Notes: generated from the letters alone by a model not told the origin. Shown: positions 51,207-59,734, counted from the stretch's first letter. The stretch is DNA of 64,000 nt from Actinoplanes sp. SE50/110 (GCF_900119315.1 NZ_LT827010.1:4187001-4251000), one strand, 5' to 3'. Numbers and translations are program-made.

Positions 51207-53393
51207 TCACTCGTTGCGGGCCGCGGCGGGTCCGGTCATCCGCCGCAGCAGCGGCATGGTCGACGAGATCAGTGCGATCGAGGCGAGCAACCCCAGAGAC
51301 ACGATGGCGTAGTACGCCGTGCCGGGCGCGTGCAGGTCGTACTGCATCTGCGAGCGCAGGAACAGGTGTGCGGCCGTGAAGCCGGCACCGATCGCGACGA
51401 TCGAGACGGCCAGCAGCGGCACCGCCGTCTCCAGCGCGATCACGCGGCGCAGTTCGGCGAGCCGCACCCCGGTCAGCCGCAGCATCGCGAACGGACGCTG
51501 CCGTTCGGTGAGGCCGCCGGTGACGCTGACCGCGAGGCTGCACCCGGCGATCACCAGACTCGCGATGATCACGACGTCGGCCAGCCGCTCGAACTGGGAG
51601 AGCTGGCGGGTGAAGTCGCCGCGGAAGTCGGCCTCGGTGCCGGCCCCCCGCCCGTCCGGGAACGCGTTGTCGAGCGTCGTCCGGGCGCGCTCGATGGCGG
51701 CCGGGCTGCCGTCGGTCGGGATGAGCGCGGACAGCACGTTGAGTGCGCCGAGCTGCGCCGTGGTCTGCCGGGCGGCCGGCCAGGTCGAGCCGGCCGCGGT
51801 GTGCGGCAGCCAGGTCGAGGTGCTCAGGTCGGTGAAGACCTCGGCCACCTCGGCCCCGGCCGGGCAGGTGCCGCTGCCCGGGATGTTCGCCAGGTCGGCG
51901 CAGGCGATCAGCCCGGGCAGATGATCGTTGTCCGGCCTCGCGTCCGGGTTGGCCCGGACCCGTTGAGCCCGTACGTGTACCTGAGTCGGCGGCAGGCCCT
52001 CCCGGTCCGCCCCCAGCTCCATCCAGACCACGTCGTGGCCGCGCGCGCCGACCGGGCCGCCGCCGCGCTCGGCGACGATCGCGGTGATCACCCCGGTGGC
52101 GGTGGTGGTCACGAACAGGGCCAGCATCAGCCCGCTGACCGCGCGGAACCCGGCCCGCGGGTCGTCGGCGAGCCGCCGCCCGGCGATCAGCGTGGCCGGC
52201 CGCCGGGCGCGGCGGGCCAGCAGCCGGGAGCCGGCCATGGTCAGCCACGGCCCGGCGATCATCAGGCCGATCAGCACCCCGAAGATGCCGCTCAGATAGC
52301 CGATCGTCTGGCCCTGTGTGGTGTTCGGGCGGTGGTTGACCAGATAGCCGAGCTCGGCCAGGGCCAGCAGGGCCGGGATGATCCGCCAGGCGCGCGGCGG
52401 TTTCGGGGTGACCCGGCGGGTGACGCCGAGCGGGGAGATCCGGACCCGGCGCAGCGCGATCCGGGCGGCGAGTGCGGCGGCCAGCGGGACGCCGACCAGC
52501 ACCGCGAGCACGTCGGTGACCGACAGCGACAGGTCGCCGGGGAAGAACGGCTCACCGGTGAACGGGATCTGCGCCAGGCCGGCGCGGGCCGCGAAGAACA
52601 CCCCGAAGCCGGCGATCGCGCCGGTCACCGCGGCCACCGTGGACTCCAGCACGGCGAACTGGGTGATCTGCCGCGGCGTGGCCCCGATCAGGCGCATCGC
52701 GGCGAACCGCTGCTCGCGGCGCGCGGCGGACAGGCGGGTCGCCGTACCGATGAAAATCAACAACGGGAACAGCAGAGCGGCCGTGACCACGGACAGGGTC
52801 AGCACGATGCCCCGTTCGCCGAGGCCCACGACGCAACCGTCGCACTTGTCCGGTGCGATCGTCACCATCCGGGAGATCTCGGTCGCCCCCGTGATGCGAC
52901 CGACCTCCTCCCGGGTGCCGCCGACGACCGCGATCAGCGAGTCGGGGGAGGGCAGCGCCGCGTCGCCGAGGACCCCGACCTGCCGCCCCGCGAACCGGTC
53001 GCGCAGCTCATCGGCGGGATGGTCGCGGAGCAGCCGGTCCAGGGCGGGGGAGACGTCATACTCCCCGGGGCCGGGCAGCGCGGCCAGTCCCGGCGGGGTG
53101 GGACCGTGCGGGCCGGAGACCGCCACGTCGATCCGGGCGAGCGGATGCCCGTGGAAGTAGTCCTCGCGCAGCGCCCACATGGCCGGGTCGGGCGCTTGCG
53201 GGCCGGTCGCGACGCTGGTCACGCCGCTGTTCAACCAGGGGTAGCGCATGTTCTGCGCGTGCACCGCGTTGATCCCGGCGATCGTGGCGAGCAGCATGCC
53301 GACACCCATCGCGACCGCCGCGGCCAGCACGACGAGCCGGGTGATCGCCTCGCGGCCGCCGGCCACCGCCAGTCGGAGTCCGAGACTGATCAC
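51207..53393 (-). CDS. FtsX-like (MacB-type) ABC permease
   Basis: GTG 53393 overlaps the ATPase stop (GTGA). The 728-residue protein has a first helix (LVVLAAAVAMGVGMLLATI), a periplasmic domain (about 35-190), then an FtsX core of three helices with the SAARREQRFAAMRLIGATPRQ coupling motif, a central two-helix linker, a second large extracytoplasmic domain (about 440-600) with a cysteine pair, and a second FtsX core (ERQRPFAMLRLTGVRLAELR). This 10-helix duplication is that of large actinobacterial MacB/YknZ relatives, which act as mechanotransmitters or peptide/drug exporters rather than importers. Confidence 0.9.
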   Translation of the reverse strand: MISLGLRLAVAGGREAITRLVVLAAAVAMGVGMLLATIAGINAVHAQNMRYPWLNSGVTSVATGPQAPDPAMWALREDYFHGHPLARIDVAVSGPHGPTPPGLAALPGPGEYDVSPALDRLLRDHPADELRDRFAGRQVGVLGDAALPSPDSLIAVVGGTREEVGRITGATEISRMVTIAPDKCDGCVVGLGERGIVLTLSVVTAALLFPLLIFIGTATRLSAARREQRFAAMRLIGATPRQITQFAVLESTVAAVTGAIAGFGVFFAARAGLAQIPFTGEPFFPGDLSLSVTDVLAVLVGVPLAAALAARIALRRVRISPLGVTRRVTPKPPRAWRIIPALLALAELGYLVNHRPNTTQGQTIGYLSGIFGVLIGLMIAGPWLTMAGSRLLARRARRPATLIAGRRLADDPRAGFRAVSGLMLALFVTTTATGVITAIVAERGGGPVGARGHDVVWMELGADREGLPPTQVHVRAQRVRANPDARPDNDHLPGLIACADLANIPGSGTCPAGAEVAEVFTDLSTSTWLPHTAAGSTWPAARQTTAQLGALNVLSALIPTDGSPAAIERARTTLDNAFPDGRGAGTEADFRGDFTRQLSQFERLADVVIIASLVIAGCSLAVSVTGGLTERQRPFAMLRLTGVRLAELRRVIALETAVPLLAVSIVAIGAGFTAAHLFLRSQMQYDLHAPGTAYYAIVSLGLLASIALISSTMPLLRRMTGPAAARNE

Positions 53394-54073
53394 GAGACGG
53401 GCACCTCCGACGGCGAGGTGACCTTGCCGTCGCGGACCATGACGAGCCGGTCGGCGTACGCGGCGACCCGCGCCTCGTGGGTCACCAGGACCACCGTGGT
53501 CCCCTGCTCCCGAGCCGAGGTGACCATCAGCTCCATCACCTGCTCGCCGGTGAGCGAGTCGAGCGCCCCGGTCGGCTCGTCGGCGAACAGCACCCGCGGC
53601 CGTGCGACCAGGCCCCGGGCCAGGGCCACCCGCTGCGCCTGCCCACCGGAGAGCTCGCCGGAGCGCCGGCCCTGCAGCCCCTCGATGCCGAGCCGGCCGA
53701 ACCACTCCCGGGCCTGCCGGATCGCCGGATCCCGCTTGACGCCACCGAGCAGCAGGGGCAGCGCGACATTCTCGACGGCGGACAGCTCGGGCACCAGCTG
53801 ACCGAACTGGAACACGAACCCGAACCGGTCGCGCCGCAACTCGCTGCGGGCCGCCTCGGTCAGCCCGTTGAGACGTACCCCCTCGAAATCGATCTCCCCG
53901 GCGTCGGGCACCAGAATCCCGGCCAGGCAGTGCAGCAGCGTCGACTTGCCGGAACCGCTCGGCCCCATGATCGCCACGATCTCGCCCTCGGCCACCGCCA
54001 GATTCGCGCCGCGCAACGCCGGCGTCGCGCCGAACGACAACGCGACGCCGGTCGCGGTCAGCGCGGCGGTCAC
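53390..54073 (-). CDS. ABC transporter ATPase (MacB/LolD type)
   Basis: GTG 54073; 227 residues. Walker A MGPSGSGKSTLLHCLAG, Q-loop FVFQFGQLVPELSAVENVALP, signature LSGGQAQRVALARGL, Walker B VLFADEPTGALDS and VLVTHEARVAAYADR are those of LolD/MacB ATPases. Its GTG overlaps the PadR stop and its stop overlaps the permease start, so PadR, ATPase and permease are one translationally coupled operon. Confidence 0.94.
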   Translation of the reverse strand: MTAALTATGVALSFGATPALRGANLAVAEGEIVAIMGPSGSGKSTLLHCLAGILVPDAGEIDFEGVRLNGLTEAARSELRRDRFGFVFQFGQLVPELSAVENVALPLLLGGVKRDPAIRQAREWFGRLGIEGLQGRRSGELSGGQAQRVALARGLVARPRVLFADEPTGALDSLTGEQVMELMVTSAREQGTTVVLVTHEARVAAYADRLVMVRDGKVTSPSEVPVS

Positions 54074-54603
54074 GGTTTGCCCGCCTTGATCTGCGTACGC
54101 AGGGCATCGAGCCGCGCCGACGTCGTGTCGATCCAGCGCAGGTCGGCCTCCAGGTGGAACAGGCCGTGGTCGGCCAGCATCGTCTCCACCAGGTCGCCGG
54201 AGCGCTTCACCGCGGTCAGTTCCCGCATCCGCACCAGGTGCGCCTGGCGCTGCGCGTCCAGATAGGCCTCGGCCGGCCGGTCCAGCATCAGCGCGAGGAC
54301 CACCTTGGTGAACAGGATGCTCTGCAGGTGCGGCTCCGGGGTCACCGGGTCGGACAGCCAGGAGTTGACCTCGGTGGCGCCCTGCTCAGTGATCACATAG
54401 CGCTTGCGCTCGGGCCCGTCACCGGGTGCCACCTCGTCCATCACCACCTTGCCGTCCCGGGTGAGGCGGCTCAGCGTCGCGTAGACCTGCCCGAACGGCA
54501 GGGACTTGCCGACGCCGAAAAACGTGTCGTAGTCGCGTTTGAGGTCGTAGCCGTGGCTCGGGGCCCGTTCGAGCAGCCCGAGCAGGGTCAAGGGAACACT
54601 CAT
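54070..54603 (-). CDS. PadR family transcriptional regulator
   Basis: ATG 54603; 177 residues. The winged helix reads SVPLTLLGLLERAPSHGYDLKR, then LPFGQVYATLSRLTRDGKVV and ERKRYVITEQGATEV, as in PadR repressors; the C-terminal Vir_act_alpha_C part (LDAQRQAHLVRMRELT) dimerises. First gene of the MacB-type ABC operon. A double palindrome overlaps the region just before its start, so autoregulation relieved by an exported drug is likely. Confidence 0.93.
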   Translation of the reverse strand: MSVPLTLLGLLERAPSHGYDLKRDYDTFFGVGKSLPFGQVYATLSRLTRDGKVVMDEVAPGDGPERKRYVITEQGATEVNSWLSDPVTPEPHLQSILFTKVVLALMLDRPAEAYLDAQRQAHLVRMRELTAVKRSGDLVETMLADHGLFHLEADLRWIDTTSARLDALRTQIKAGKP

Positions 54604-54610
54604 GCGCTCA

Positions 54611-54633
54611 GGGTATACCCCGAGTGTATACAC
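54611..54633. promoter_or_regulatory. Candidate PadR operator
   Basis: Two GTATAC palindromes, GGGTATACCC (54611-54620) and GTGTATACAC (54624-54633), lie 8 and 21 bp ahead of the PadR start. The 13-bp centre distance and symmetry fit a PadR dimer pair site. Confidence 0.6.
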
Positions 54634-54728
54634 GCGAAAGGCCTGCCGCGTCCGGCGGTGCGGGGTTCTGCGTGGTGGACCACGCGGCCTGGCTGCCGGT
54701 GGTCCACCTGCAGCCGAGCCGGCAAAGT

Positions 54729-55289
54729 TCAGGGGCGCGCTGTCCGCGCGTCCAGCATCTCCGCCAGCGTGACGGTCGTCTTCCAGCTGCGAATGGTCAT
54801 CGACCGATAGAGGGGCGAGGCCATCATGGAACTCAGCCGGCTCCTGGTGCGCTGGGCGCTGAGACGCTGCGCATAGACGACGCCGTTTCCGGGCCAGACG
54901 CGGTCGACGCCCTCGCGCGGATGGAAGATGGGCATGACCTCGGCGGCCTCGAGGCCGATCAGGAAGATCGCATCGCTGTGATAGGTGTCCGGGCGGTCGC
55001 CGAAACCCGCTGGGCGGTCCCGCACGACAGCGCGGAGCTGATCGCCGGTCAGGGTCAGGACTTTGACGAGCTCGCTGTCGAGCGGGAAGGCTTCGGGCAG
55101 CTCCGCCTCGATCCGGGCCGCCACCTGGCCGGCGTCCCGGTCCGAGGTGAGGATGACGTTTCCACTGGCGATGAACGTCGAGACGTCGAGAAAACCGCAC
55201 TCGCCGAGAAGCGTCCTGAGATCCGCCATCGGAACCTTGTTCTTGCCGCCGACATTGATGCCGCGCAAGAGAACCAGGAAGGTCGTCAT
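54729..55289 (-). CDS. DUF1697 domain protein
   Basis: ATG 55289; 186 residues. TTFLVLLRGINVGGKNKVPM, LRTLLGECGFLDVSTFIASGNVIL and the C-terminal NGVVYAQRLSAQRTRS to the WKTTVTLAEMLD end follow DUF1697 closely (its usual end motif is T(V/M)RNWxT). Cytosolic, widespread in actinobacteria; function unknown. Short enough that nothing is missing. Confidence 0.92.
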   Translation of the reverse strand: MTTFLVLLRGINVGGKNKVPMADLRTLLGECGFLDVSTFIASGNVILTSDRDAGQVAARIEAELPEAFPLDSELVKVLTLTGDQLRAVVRDRPAGFGDRPDTYHSDAIFLIGLEAAEVMPIFHPREGVDRVWPGNGVVYAQRLSAQRTRSRLSSMMASPLYRSMTIRSWKTTVTLAEMLDARTARP

Positions 55290-55336
55290 CCCGGGCATCC
55301 TACGGCCGGCAGGCGCCGGTTGCGCTCGTGATCAGC

Positions 55337-55894
55337 TCACGACGGCTGGACGCCCTCGCGTTCCACCGAAGCTGTCGGAGAGCTGTTCCCCGGCGCCAGC
55401 GGTTTGCCGCTCAGCCGCTCGGAAACCGACCATCGATCGATCGACCGCACGCCGGCGCCGACCTCATGTCGTGCCGCTTCCATGAACCTCCATCGCCGCT
55501 CGCGCTTCTCCTGGACGGCGGAGGAGGAGACGCTGTCCCACACCAGGGACTCCAGCACGGACGTGTAGTCATGGGCGCATTGCGACAGCTCCGGGCTCGA
55601 GACGAGCTCCAGTGTCTTCTTCGCCAGCCAGAGGTCGCCGATCAGCTCATCGGCGATCTCATCGCGCCTGGCGAGCCCCCGCTTCATCCGACTCACCTCC
55701 CGCTCGACATCCTGCGCCGCCGACAGGAAGCTGAGGATCGCTCGCCGAGTCTCGGCTCTGGCTGCGGCGATCAGCTCCTCCTGCCGGTCGCGGCGCTGAC
55801 CCCGGAGCGCGATGTACTGCCCGAAGAAGGTGCTGACCGCCCCCAACGCGACGCCGACGAGGGGGATGACCGTGGCAAGGGCTGAAGTCTCCAT
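55337..55894 (-). CDS. Hypothetical membrane-anchored coiled-coil protein
   Basis: ATG 55894 (METSALATVIPLVGVALG); 185 residues. An N-terminal helix of about 20 residues (VIPLVGVALGAVSTFFGQYI) anchors a long charged helix (RGQRRDRQEELIAAARAETR, then ILSFLSAAQDVEREVSR). The shape is that of small actinobacterial proteins of unknown role with one signal anchor. It ends 47 bp before the DUF1697 start. Confidence 0.65.
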   Translation of the reverse strand: METSALATVIPLVGVALGAVSTFFGQYIALRGQRRDRQEELIAAARAETRRAILSFLSAAQDVEREVSRMKRGLARRDEIADELIGDLWLAKKTLELVSSPELSQCAHDYTSVLESLVWDSVSSSAVQEKRERRWRFMEAARHEVGAGVRSIDRWSVSERLSGKPLAPGNSSPTASVEREGVQPS

Positions 55895-55949
55895 GTCGTC
55901 AGAGTGCCCAAACCCCGCCACCACGGCGCCGAGGCCGTAGGCTGCGTCG

Positions 55950-56459
55950 GTGCTGAGACCGCAGAAGGTAGTCGCCTACGTCGTTCGAGAGGGTCGGCTT
56001 CTGGTCTTCCTGCACGTGGACGATGTCAGTTTCGATCAGTCCGGGCTGCAGGTCCCCGCCGGGACCGTGCGCGCCGGGGAGTTGCCCGAAGCGGCCGTGG
56101 TGCGCGAGGCGGCCGAGGAGACCGGTTTGCCGGGGCTGCGCGTCGAGCGATACCTCGGGGTGAGTGAATTCGACATGCGGCCGTACGCCGATGCCGTCCA
56201 CGTGCGGCATTTCTTCCACCTGACGGTCGACGCGCCGGAGGTCCCGGAGCGCTGGTTCACCGAGGAACGCGGCGACGGCGACGGCACGCCGGTTCGGTTC
56301 GAGTGCTACTGGCTCCCGCTGGCACAGGGGCATGTACTGGCCGCCGGGCAGTCGGCCCTGCTCGGGCGGCTTTTCGACGGAGTCTCCGGCGGCGCCGTCG
56401 GTTCAGGGCTGCAGGGCGACGGCGACACAGGCGACCGGAAGCGGTCCGTAGCCGGATGA
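55950..56459 (+). CDS. NUDIX hydrolase
   Basis: GTG 55950; 169 residues. The Nudix box is complete: G-x5-E-x7-REAAEETGL within residues about 38-60 (GTVRAGELPEAAVV then REAAEETGL). It hydrolyses a nucleoside-diphosphate-linked substrate; the flanking sequence (VVAYVVREGRLLVFLH, RWFTEERGDGDG) does not define which. The last 57 bp overlap the convergent gene, and the tail after about residue 145 has low complexity. Confidence 0.9.
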   Translation: MLRPQKVVAYVVREGRLLVFLHVDDVSFDQSGLQVPAGTVRAGELPEAAVVREAAEETGLPGLRVERYLGVSEFDMRPYADAVHVRHFFHLTVDAPEVPERWFTEERGDGDGTPVRFECYWLPLAQGHVLAAGQSALLGRLFDGVSGGAVGSGLQGDGDTGDRKRSVAG

Positions 56460-57296
56460 CAGCGGGCCCATCGTCCGCATCTCGACGCCGGTGCCGACGA
56501 TATCGATCCCGGCCTCCCGCTCGGCCAGCGTGCGGCCCGCCCGGATCAGTAGTGGGCGCACATCCTCGATGGTCAGCGGGTGCGTCGGCATCAGGTTGAT
56601 TCCGTCGAGGAGCACGGCGTCCGCCCGGTTCACGTAGATGTGGACGGCGAGCAGATCGGGGCCGTAGCGGACCGTCAGGTGATCCTCGAAGAATTCGTCC
56701 TGCTCCGGCTCCCGCGAGCCGGCCGCGTTCCGGAAGCACAGGCCGCCGTTCAGCCGGCGCCGCACCTCGTCCCGGTGCATCCCCAGGGTGATGGGGCCGA
56801 CACCCGTACCTGGTGTGACGACATAGGACGAGACGGGCGGCATCGCCTCGGACCCGGCCGGGAAGAAGACGATTTCGCCGGTCATCTCGTGCCCCGGTCC
56901 GAACATCGTCACCGCCTCGACCCGGGCGTCCGGCTCCGAGGAAGGCGTGTACAGCCCGACCGCGCCGTCGGCGAAAAGCCAGCCGCTGTCGTCGGCGGTG
57001 AGCTCGACGCCCGCTGCCCGCAGCTCCGCGAGCACCGTCGTGACCGTGCCGCTGAGCCGCACACCCCGGTAGTGAACGCCGTCCGGGTCGGGGATCTCGA
57101 TCAGGTGGAGACCCTCGTCCTCGGAACAGGTGAGCATGAGCCCGCCCGCCTCGAACTGATCCGTCAGATCCGACGCGGGACTGCGCCGGAACGCCCGATG
57201 CGGCCCCAGAAGCGCGTGCAACTCGCCGCGCGAGGTGCCGAACCGCAGCGGACCGACTCCGGAACCGGGTTCGACTTCCCAGGATCGCTCAGGCAC
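56403..57296 (-). CDS. Hypothetical protein with internal duplication
   Basis: GTG 57296 (VPERSWEVEPGSGVGPLRFG); 297 residues. Two related halves are visible: GSGVGPLRFGTSRGELHALLG near residue 12 and GTGVGPITLGMHRDEVRRRLNG near residue 165, each followed by a beta-rich segment with a late acidic strand (GLMLTCSEDEGLHLIEI; LTVRYGPDLLAVHIYV). The pattern looks like two copies of a roughly 150-residue SufE- or SMI1-like domain, but no family is certain. It overlaps the convergent NUDIX gene by 57 bp. Confidence 0.65.
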   Translation of the reverse strand: MPERSWEVEPGSGVGPLRFGTSRGELHALLGPHRAFRRSPASDLTDQFEAGGLMLTCSEDEGLHLIEIPDPDGVHYRGVRLSGTVTTVLAELRAAGVELTADDSGWLFADGAVGLYTPSSEPDARVEAVTMFGPGHEMTGEIVFFPAGSEAMPPVSSYVVTPGTGVGPITLGMHRDEVRRRLNGGLCFRNAAGSREPEQDEFFEDHLTVRYGPDLLAVHIYVNRADAVLLDGINLMPTHPLTIEDVRPLLIRAGRTLAEREAGIDIVGTGVEMRTMGPLSSGYGPLPVACVAVALQP

Positions 57297-57344
57297 GCCG
57301 TCATCGTACGCGGCCCGGCCTGTGTCGACGGTGACCACGTCGTC

Positions 57345-57575
57345 GTTGCATCGGGTCGCAAACGGCCCATCGCAACAGCCTCCGCATCCCGTCCGGCAAT
57401 AGATCACCGGCTCGGTCCGCGAGAGTCCGGCCACTCTTACGATCGATGCCGACGACCAGACCGGACAGATACTGACAGGCCTGCCGCTGCGGTTTCCGGC
57501 CGTGTGAACCGGTCAGCGAAACGGGCATGCAACCGGTCCAGCTCATCCGATCACTGATCAACCTCGAACTCGTCT
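57345..57575 (-). pseudogene. IS701-type transposase 5-prime remnant
   Basis: Reverse-strand frames give ELDRLHARFADRFTRPE and, one frame over, RQACQYLSGLVVGIDRKSG then RTLADRAGDLLPDGMRRLL. This is the conserved N-terminus of IS701-family DDE transposases (RLxxRFxRxEPRxRAxxYLRGLLxxxERKNGWQLAExAGDxTPDGxQRLL). A frameshift sits at about 57495 and the rest of the gene is gone. No terminal repeats are evident. The surrounding 57297-57674 holds nothing else. Confidence 0.7.
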
Positions 57576-57674
57576 CGCACCATTCAACGAGCCGATCGTC
57601 GATCCGTCCGCCGAGTGCCGTTGCAGTACCAAGAGGGCAGAGCCGTATACGGCTGAACGTGCAGAGGATCTCTT

Positions 57675-58190
57675 TCAGGAGGCCGCTGAGCTCCACCAGC
57701 GGTCGGTCCCACAACCGACCTCGAAGTGCCACCAGCCCTGCGACTCGCCATCTGCGAGCACCTGCTGGATCTCACCGAAATCGGCATCGGCAGGAACGTC
57801 GAAGGCCACGAACGGCAACTCGGCGCTGAACACCTCCCCGCCCAACCCGAAACGCGCGAACGCAGCCTGGACAGCCGACGCACTCCGGCCCAGCGGACCC
57901 GACGGTACCGGCAGGATCCGGATGACGCAGTGCCCCGACGCCTCCACCCGGTCCGTCGCCCAGCGGAAACCATCCTCATTCGTCTGGAAGCGCACCACGT
58001 CACCTTGCGCGATGCCGTTCTGCAGGAACGCCACGTTTGCCACCCGGGCCGTGTCCTCGCCCAACTGAGTGGCCCACAGACCCTCTGTGTCATACGGCAA
58101 CCAGCCCTCACGCGGCACGAACTTGAACCAGATCTTGATCAGGTCACCCGAGGGCCGCTCATGCAGATCCGAAGCTGTCACGACAAACAT
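57675..58190 (-). CDS. DUF4265 family protein
   Basis: Starts at ATG 58190 (MFVVTASDLHERPSGDL); 171 residues. The outline LWATQLGEDTARVANVAFLQN, IAQGDVVRFQTNEDG, VEASGHCVIRILPVP and LPFVAFDVPADADFGEIQQVL is that of DUF4265 (a G-D-V turn plus an SGH strand). Small cytoplasmic protein, often encoded near polymorphic-toxin or immunity genes. The left end of the mobile element is only 76 bp upstream of its start, so the insertion may have replaced its promoter. Confidence 0.75.
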   Translation of the reverse strand: MFVVTASDLHERPSGDLIKIWFKFVPREGWLPYDTEGLWATQLGEDTARVANVAFLQNGIAQGDVVRFQTNEDGFRWATDRVEASGHCVIRILPVPSGPLGRSASAVQAAFARFGLGGEVFSAELPFVAFDVPADADFGEIQQVLADGESQGWWHFEVGCGTDRWWSSAAS

Positions 58191-58266
58191 GATCCATCCG
58201 CCGCGAACAGCGCGGCGAGTCAGGCCGGCTATGCAAGATCAGACGTACTCAGCTCTGCGCTCCATC

Positions 58267-58302
58267 GACTCTGGCAAGATTTTCGTGGCGGGAGATCATT
58301 AG
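58267..58302 (+). repeat. Left terminal inverted repeat of the ISL3-like element
   Basis: 36 bp beginning GACTCTGGCAAG. It differs from the right end at its positions 2, 30 and 33 only. Confidence 0.85.
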
Positions 58303-58451
58303 TCGGTCGCGGCGCGGGCCACGACGAAGCCGGACCGGCTCCGAGCAGGGGCGGCCTCAGCCGGCCTCACATGGAGATCTGCCCAGTACCTTTGGTAGCG
58401 GCGCGTGACCGCCTCGTCTGTTCGGCTGTTGGGGTAGCGGCGCACGCTCAT
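58299..58451 (-). CDS. Possible 50-residue protein inside the mobile element
   Basis: ATG 58451 to TAA 58299, the stop falling inside the left terminal repeat. The peptide (SVRRYPNSRTDEAVTRRYQR, then YWADLHVRPAEAAPARSR) is strongly basic with no known motif. No ribosome site is visible. It does not match the C-terminus of ISL3 transposases, so it is not simply the missing end. Could be a chance frame. Confidence 0.35.
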   Translation of the reverse strand: MSVRRYPNSRTDEAVTRRYQRYWADLHVRPAEAAPARSRSGFVVARAATD

Positions 58452-58540
58452 GGCCGATGTGAGTGCGTTCGGCGCCCCTGCGGCTTGCGGTGGAGAACAG
58501 CGTCAGCCGTTTCTCAGGACGGAGATGCGGGACGAGCCAT

Positions 58541-59155
58541 TCACTCGTGACCAGGCTTTCTGTCAACCCTCGCTGATGCGTCAGACGGCGTCGTGCCGGC
58601 TGTATGGCGGTTGAGGATCAAGTCAGCGGCATGGGCGCGGACCTGGGCTCGGGTGCGGCTACCGTGGTCAGCGGCGAGGAAGTGCTCGCCGATTGCCACG
58701 CAGAAGGCGAGCAGGCTGCGCGCTTCGACCTCATCGGCATCGGAGCAGAACGTACCGATCATCTCGCGAAGCAACGCGAAACGGCGGTTGTCGACTCGCC
58801 GTAGGCGGGCTGCGACTGCCTCGTCGCGTCGGGCCCAGTCGCGGATGGCGAGGTCGATGGGCAGTAGGCGATCGTGGGAGAAGGTGAGTCGTCCCGCTTG
58901 CTGGATTTTGGTCTTGGGGTCGCCCTCCTCCTGCTCGACATGGTCGATCACCTCGTCGGTGCTCTCGCGTTCCCAGACGTCGAGCATCGCGCTCAGAAGC
59001 GCGTCGCGATCGGCGAAGAAGCCGTAGAACCCGCCTTTCGTGACGCCGAGTTTCTTGGCCAGGACCTCGATGCGGACGGCATCCGGGCCGCCGACGGCCA
59101 GCGCCTGCAGTCCCGCTTCGATCCACCTGTCGCGAGGTGTGCGTGTCGTGCCCAT
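58541..59155 (-). CDS. TetR family regulator (mobile-element cargo)
   Basis: ATG 59155 with GGGCGGG upstream; 204 residues (the longer frame to 59251 crosses the operator). The HTH (about 5-55) reads PRDRWIEAGLQALAVGG, VRIEVLAKKLGVTKGGFYGFF and RDALLSAMLDVW. The C-terminal ligand domain includes DLAIRDWARRDEAVAARLRR, a pattern of the TetR_C group found near short-chain hydrolases and DUF2867 genes. A 14-bp-arm palindrome at 59178 lies 23 bp before the start, so it probably represses itself and the divergent DUF2867 gene. Confidence 0.9.
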   Translation of the reverse strand: MGTTRTPRDRWIEAGLQALAVGGPDAVRIEVLAKKLGVTKGGFYGFFADRDALLSAMLDVWERESTDEVIDHVEQEEGDPKTKIQQAGRLTFSHDRLLPIDLAIRDWARRDEAVAARLRRVDNRRFALLREMIGTFCSDADEVEARSLLAFCVAIGEHFLAADHGSRTRAQVRAHAADLILNRHTAGTTPSDASARVDRKPGHE

Positions 59156-59177
59156 GGTATGTCCCGCCCAACACCTC

Positions 59178-59209
59178 ACTCCATCTATACGCCACCGTAT
59201 AGATGGAGT
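59178..59209. promoter_or_regulatory. Perfect 14-bp inverted repeat, TetR operator
   Basis: ACTCCATCTATACG (59178-59191), CCAC spacer and the exact complement (59196-59209). It sits between the divergent TetR and DUF2867 genes. The CTATACG/CGTATAG halves also look like TATAC-type -10 boxes, so the two promoters probably overlap the operator. Confidence 0.8.
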
Positions 59210-59254
59210 TACCTTTGTGATGTACGGCATCGTATACAAGATCGGGGGCATGCG

Positions 59255-59734
59255 ATGACCTCAGATTCGATCGTCGGCACGGTCGGAACACGCAAGGTCT
59301 CAGGGCGTGTCCGCGCCCTCAGCTCGTTGTCAGCCATCGACTACGCCGATCAGTTCACCCTCTCCACGCAGGTCGCGGCCACAGCCGAGCAGTGGGCCCG
59401 CGCCATGTTCGGCGACACTCCGAGCGTGAGCGCCCAACTAATCTGGCGCGGCCTTCTCGGGCTGCGGCTTACCCGAGGACGATCGACGGGCACCGTTGCC
59501 GGCTGGCAGATCACCGGACACGGCGAAGATTGGATCCGGCTCCAGGCTGCTTCCTGGTTTCTGAGCTGCAACCTCATCGTCCAAGCAACAGACGGGCAGG
59601 TGTCGCTGGGGACCTTCGTGCGCTACGACCAGCGTGTGGGACATGGCGTCTGGCCCCCGCTGTCGGCCATCCACCGCCGCCTGGCACCGGGGTTACTCAG
59701 AGGCGCTGCAGAGAAGATCCGAGCGTCAGACTGA
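59255..59734 (+). CDS. DUF2867 family protein (mobile-element cargo)
   Basis: ATG 59255 has GGGGG six bases ahead; 159 residues. SAIDYADQFTLSTQVAATAEQWARAMFG and RGLLGLRLTRGRSTGTVAGWQ, then FVRYDQRVGHGVWPPLSAIHRRLAPGLL, fit DUF2867, a SRPBCC-like fold found with SDR oxidoreductases. It is divergent from the TetR gene across a strong palindrome, so it is probably the regulated gene; a role in detoxification or lipid/ligand binding is possible but unproven. Confidence 0.82.
   Translation: MTSDSIVGTVGTRKVSGRVRALSSLSAIDYADQFTLSTQVAATAEQWARAMFGDTPSVSAQLIWRGLLGLRLTRGRSTGTVAGWQITGHGEDWIRLQAASWFLSCNLIVQATDGQVSLGTFVRYDQRVGHGVWPPLSAIHRRLAPGLLRGAAEKIRASD

Noticed and set aside
51330..53801. An 823-codon forward frame opposite the FtsX-type permease
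   Set aside because: Antisense shadow; the reverse strand has a coupled ATPase-permease pair.
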